A stretch of DNA of 64,000 nt from Litomosoides sigmodontis (Eukaryota; Nematoda; Chromadorea; Rhabditida; Onchocercidae), in assembly GCA_963070105.1 (NCBI GenBank), contig OY718806.1:4361865-4425864 (forward strand), given 5' to 3'. Under the pieces are notes generated by a model. That model was not told the origin of the DNA. It was given only the letters and a program-made list of their open reading frames with translations, and searched no databases. The position numbers were made by a program, and so were the translations under genes. This document shows positions 27,294 through 64,000 of this stretch, in pieces; positions within the stretch are counted from its first letter, which is position 1; every line of letters begins with the position of its first letter.

Positions 27294-29521
27294 AGCGAAT
27301 GTTTATTGACTATGTTAAGGAAAATACCATTGTCACTGTTCCCAAGATTTTACTTCAGGATTCCCGAGTTTTTAGAGTATTAGTTGGTCGATCTTAGCAG
27401 CCGATTGAACTTGATGTTCCGTTTTGTTTGAATAGGAGGAAAAGAGTAATTTTGTTTTCGGAACTCTCTATGCTCGGCCTTGAAAAGATCTCCATTGTAT
27501 GCGGAGTTATGGGGTTCTGCATGTCAAGAATTTAATAATTGATATATATAGAGCTGGATGTGGGCGGTGAGCTTCAAAGAAAGAATGAAGGAGGGTGCCC
27601 ACCCATTCGTATGGAGGAAGTTTTCAAGAGTGCAGTATTTTGTGTAAATAATGCAATGTTACGTATTGAAATGCTGAAATGTTGGAGTGTCGTTATAAAA
27701 AGTAAAGTTTTGATGTTGTTGGTAGCGTGAGATATTTTGCATTTCACAAGTGCAGTGGTTCTAAATCGAAGTGATTTATGACGTGGTGTCAGGGGTCGTC
27801 TGTTCGTGGCTGCTGCAAGATGGGGATGAATTGGGCATGGAACATACATAACCCAGTAAATTGCCGGAATTTCACTGCTTGTAGGAGAAATATACTAGAG
27901 AAGAGAAAAAGACGGAAAGAAGGATTCACTTTTGGAAGTGAGCGGTGGTCAGTTGTCCCACCATGGTTGGGGACAGCGGCGAAGAGGAGCTTTTTGTCTT
28001 GTATTATCGAACTTTTTTACCTTTTCCCTCTCTCGAAATGTCATTAGGCTATTAATTTCTTTGAACGAGTTCGTGGTATTTTCGAATGCATCATTGAATG
28101 TGTTGGGGATACCGGTCTCTTCTCCATGTTCTGATCAAACTCAACTGGAGTGCGAAGTAATTATTTGTGCTGTTCTCGACGTGGTAGGCGTCTTCAAGCA
28201 AGGTTGCTCTTCACGGTTACTCTTCAGGTTTGGCTGAATAATTCTCATTAGCAAGTAATTAACATTTCAGAAAATTCTCGCTGTTATCAGTACATTTAAT
28301 CCAAAAGCAAAACAAAGGAAAAAGCATTATTTCATTCGTAAATTCAGATCTTTCTTCCGTAATTTGATCAATTCAGAAAGACCTTAATTGAAATGAAATT
28401 TCATGTCAGTTAAGATCTTTCTACGACATATTGAAAAAAAAATGACAAATTTAAAATGATTGAATTGAAACCTGATTGGCTGATTACACGTTGTGTAATT
28501 TTCCATGTTTCCCAAGGTTGTCCAAGCTAAGAGGTGATAATATGCATGATAAGAAAGACATCCTTCGAGTAATGGTTCATTAATAATATTCACAAATCAA
28601 TCAATGAAACCTATAAATGAAGTTATCTGATAGGTCGTGAGGAAGTAATGCATTGATAAGATTAGAGGATTTGTACTGCAGATGGATGAAGCTTGTTGAG
28701 GACCAATGATAATGCACTGTTTGCTTAGATGTGTCTATAAAATCCTAAAAATTCTAACATTTTCAGCCCAAGTTAGACTGTTTGTATTTATAAAGTACTA
28801 CTATTTCAATTTTATCACCACGAAATCATTTCATGCAATTTGCTGTAATTTAATCAGACAAGTTTTTCTGTTCGTTTACGAACAATAAATCAGTGAAGAA
28901 GTTGCCATCACATTTCTTATCATTTGTGAAACAAGGCGAATATTTAAAGTTAAATGTACTACTAAAAAGTGAAGAAGCATTTAGTGGAAATGTCTGCTTC
29001 GTCAACGTCGTTGTCATTGAGGTAAGAATTACTGAGCGTATTCATAAAATTGTTCGTAGCATATAGGCATACCCATGGCAAAATTGTCCATGAAGTTAAG
29101 CATTCACTGTCCACAGTGAATGGTCATTATTATTCTCACAAACCAAATGAATCATAAGATTTTCAGGCAATGGATGCATCCTTAAATAGTTAATCTTCGA
29201 AATCAATTTAGAAATTGCTCCTCGTATTATTTGTTGATCCTTGAATACGGAATAAACTTTCACTTGTCATGAGAAGGAATAGATAAATGAAAAATGAAGA
29301 AGTAAACAAAAACACTCCTTTACTAACACACACACACTACCGGAGTAAGAAATTGGTACTTCGCTATTCCGATGATTTCCACTGACACACAGGAACTTGA
29401 AGATTAAGGTTCACGCTTTTTCAAACTCTTCCGAAGGCATCCAGAGTGGCAGTGGTAGAGTGCGTGACGAATGATGAAAAATGAAGGCAGATGGATTGAA
29501 CTTTTGCGCGTAAATCTCTGC

Positions 29522-29544
29522 ATATATATATATATATATATCGG

Positions 29545-29577
<33 letters not shown>
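29522..29577. repeat. Compound TA/TG microsatellite
   Basis: A TA run (29522-29541) is followed after four bases by (TG)16 at 29546-29577. Likely polymorphic in length; alternating purine-pyrimidine DNA of this kind can adopt Z-form. Confidence 0.95.
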
Positions 29578-29578
<1 letters not shown>

Positions 29579-32382
29579 TGCTAGCTATCAGTGTAACCAG
29601 TTTAACTACAATAACGAGGTTCTTGATAGTTTCACATTTCTCTTAGCTTTATCGCTAGAATAACAGCTGTAGGAAATGCAGGAAAACTGAGGAATTCAGA
29701 CAGGAAACACTCTCAGATAGCTGGAAGTTTATGCTTTAGAATTTCTTGTATAGAGAGGCATACACAAATACATATAAGCTTTAATAGCGGCACAACCAGG
29801 AACACGTAAAGAAAAACATCTGCACACGTTTTCTTCACCTCACACTTAATGTTTCGCTGTTCCTCAAGTTGCTACTTCCTTTCAATCTTTTATTTCCCCT
29901 AATTTTTGATGCATTTACACTTCTGTTGCTTCTTTCAAGATAAAAGAGAATGTATTCTTCCTATAAATTGCTTCCCATACCTCTAACTAACAAATATTTT
30001 ACCGCTTGCAAAATAGAACGGAACTGTTGAACTGCAAGGTAAAGTCACCGTGAGAAGAATTGCGTATACTTTTTAACTCTTCGCCACTTTTCCATCTGTT
30101 CGTCCCGAAATCTATAAAATTCACTTCTCTGTTCTTTTTCGCCTCATCTCATTCAATTGTTAGTCTGCTGAAACTTACCGCGAATCCGAATTTTGTCATT
30201 GTTTCTTTCCGTGACGTTCTGATGTGTTGCATTTAAAAAGATTCCGGAAAAGATATATATTCACAGATATAAATAACAATTCATTGCTTTGCTTGAATTA
30301 TGCTTCCCTCTTCTTTCAGCTGTGACTTAATCTCGTTAGTCTGCTCAACGCTTACCTAACTTTTTAAAATGAACCTTAACTTTGAAGAGGAAACGATATT
30401 ACGTAGCATTGTGTTTTTTTTTTATTTTTTTTTTGATTTTCTGAGACGATGGTAATAATACGCAGTCGTACTTCATCATTCTAATGAACTGATTTATTCT
30501 CAACACTTTCATGCGTCGATTCGTTTTCCTATTTTATACGTTAGTTTCGGATTAGTCCAGTATAAATAAAATTGCGAACGAAACAATTTTTAGAAGGTAA
30601 TTTAAATGAAAAAATATCGAAAGCTAGATTTAAGTGGGTAAACACGTATTACAGTCCATTACGATTTCCAAAAAAATGATGTATTTGTACTAATAAGTGA
30701 CATTGTTCCGTCATTGCACGCTGAAAGGATGATCATTTCAGCTTTGCATGGAAAACGATGTTAATTTTTACTAGAAGTTTCAGAAGAGATATCATAAAAC
30801 TTTAAGTTCGTACGTGAAGCATAAATTCGAGAAGTACATCATGTCGACTTGGTTTAATGGAAGAAAGTTTCAGCAAGTATTGTTCTCTCACACTTCCCTT
30901 AGCATATGTATTAACAGTACCTGATATTTTAGCTACAGTAATTAAATAGCTGCAATTAAAAGGTGGATAAGTTGAGATTATCAAAAATCTTCTGCTCTAT
31001 GCTATTCTCCTCACAATTATCACATGAAAGATGTAAAGAGTGACGAGAATCAAGGTGTGAATATTTCGTTCAAGGTGTTTGTCATTTCATTTGAGCTGCG
31101 TGTATGAAGTTAGACTCTGATTTTAATTAACAAAACAGAGAGATACAATTAGGAGTGCTGCTCTCGTAATTCTTGTAATCTTGCTACTACAGTCGAGTAA
31201 ATGTAGAGGCTAAGATGAAAGGCATAAATGCTGGCGGGATGTGGAAATTCATACGAATTTTCGATCCTTTGTATTCCTTTGGCAACTGGGCGTGTTGTGT
31301 TGTCAGCAATGTATTTCACTTCCTGATAGAAGAGAAGTGGTAAGTAAATACCTCTCAAGAAACTGCCAGCTGAAGCTAATCCTTTCTCCAATTAAGCGTT
31401 TTAAGTGATGCCAATAATTCTAATAGCGTCCCAATATTAATTTCAAACTTTCCTATTACTTCATTTGAGACGGTCTGTTGGAGGAGCATGTATAGATGAC
31501 GCTGACAGATGTGTTGAGAAATGTGCAGGGGTAATGCGATGGAAAGATATTTTGTTCAGACTCATTGATATCCGTGTATTTTTGCGCATGCGCTTCCAAG
31601 TTTTCACTTTATAGAGTATTAAACTGCTTAACACGATCACATTACTTTCACCTCATCGAATGAAGACGGTGAGGAAAGAGAGGGGTAAAGTGAGCAGAAA
31701 GCAGTAGCAGTAATGCAAGCGTTCGAGAAATTTCATTTCAAACATTTAGTTTAAAATAAAAAAAAAACGGAGGTTAGGAAGGAGAGAAAGAGAAACAGTA
31801 GGTAAGGGAGAAAGGAAAGATGCATAGAGGAATAGGAAGGATAGGAATCTGAGAAAATGGGAATCAGTCGGACAGGCTGAACAGACTCGTTTTTAGAGCG
31901 CAGGATTTGTTGAACTGCGGGATTGCCCGTACTGCTTGATAGCAAGAGAGTCAAGCAAGCACTGTTGAAGAGATGTATAGCGACTTCCTAAATTTTGGAT
32001 CTTTGAGGTTCTAGCTCCTGAACTCTGAAGAAGCTGTAGCTTTTGCTGTCTCTGTTAATTGCAACAACCCACTTCCTCTCCGCGTCCAGACATTGCTGTT
32101 TCAATGATTGCGGCAATCATCACTTCGTTTACTTCAGGCCATTGTTTCGTCGAGCTGTAAGGTATACTGGAAATAACAACTCTCATCCTTAAACTGTCAA
32201 TTAAGCTTTTTTCAGGACCATATTGTAAGCGAAAATTACAAAACCACTGCACACAACCGGGAAATTGAGCACTTCGACCTAAATAGAGAGAGCTTGCATG
32301 TTACTTTTTCAAGCACTATCCGTAAATCCTTGAATCGCAGACCAGATTAGAAGTGCGAAGGTGATAAAGTGTACGAGAAAAG

Positions 32383-64000
<31,618 letters not shown>

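Larger units (their letters stand above)
27163..32382. other. 5.2-kb gene-free region between DENND4 and unc-22
   Basis: No supportable gene on either strand. Overlapping open frames at 27539-28237 are in conflicting frames and match no family. The interval should hold the DENND4 3' untranslated region and the promoter of unc-22. The last 43 nt before the unc-22 ATG follow a CGCAG at 32336-32340, a possible untranslated-exon acceptor. A possible short leader exon (ATG at 28990, donor GTAAGA at 29022) was seen, but it does not join in frame to a coding acceptor. Confidence 0.55.

Noticed and set aside
27539..28237. Overlapping plus-strand open frames (63, 89 and 101 codons)
   Set aside because: Conflicting frames, no family likeness, no splice partners; they lie in the DENND4 downstream region.
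28990..29021. Possible leader exon (ATG then donor GTAAGA) for unc-22
   Set aside because: Joining it to the acceptor before the unc-22 ATG gives a stop at once, and its phase does not match exon 2; kept only as a note.

Overview
This is AT-rich, intron-dense nuclear DNA from a nematode. The clearest evidence is the right half, which encodes twitchin (unc-22), the giant Ig/FnIII muscle kinase. Its exon content matches nematode UNC-22 from the first residues (MPGAPRFTQKPSIQ) through the kinase. I cannot name the species; the intron-rich style would suit a parasitic (for example spirurid/filarial) worm, but that is inference. Nothing bacterial, viral or CRISPR-like was seen.

Layout. 1-8240: no supportable gene, apart from one copy of a 785-bp direct repeat (6356-7140). 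8241-9450 (-): rap-1, a complete five-exon Rap1 small GTPase. 9731-10515: the second copy of the 785-bp repeat, so rap-1 is bracketed by direct repeats. 12296-14528 (-): cap-1, F-actin capping protein alpha, seven exons, one intron of GC-AG type. 16303-17208 (-): an unrecognised protein of about 159 residues with one membrane segment. 17459-27162 (+): a DENND4/Crag-type Rab exchange factor of about 1,505 residues in 27 exons, divergent from the membrane-protein gene across 250 bp. 27163-32382: gene-free, the upstream region of unc-22. 32383 to the right edge (+): unc-22 in 66 modelled exons (18,933 coding bases, about 6,311 codons, reading phase consistent at every junction), cut by the window edge in the Ig tail after the kinase.

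The genes are not an operon. rap-1 (adhesion/polarity signalling), cap-1 (thin-filament barbed-end capping, Z-disc/dense-body), DENND4 (Rab10-type vesicle traffic) and unc-22 (thick-filament elasticity and contraction control) are ordinary neighbours; cap-1 and unc-22 both serve the sarcomere.

The most interesting signals are: an in-phase alternative last exon with its own poly(A) signal just after the twitchin kinase, which would give a product without the Ig tail; a repeated CAGCTG E-box module in unc-22 intron 1 that looks like a muscle enhancer; a 273-bp foldback element beside it; a stop-free 102-nt GC-AG intron in cap-1; and the near-identical direct repeats around rap-1.
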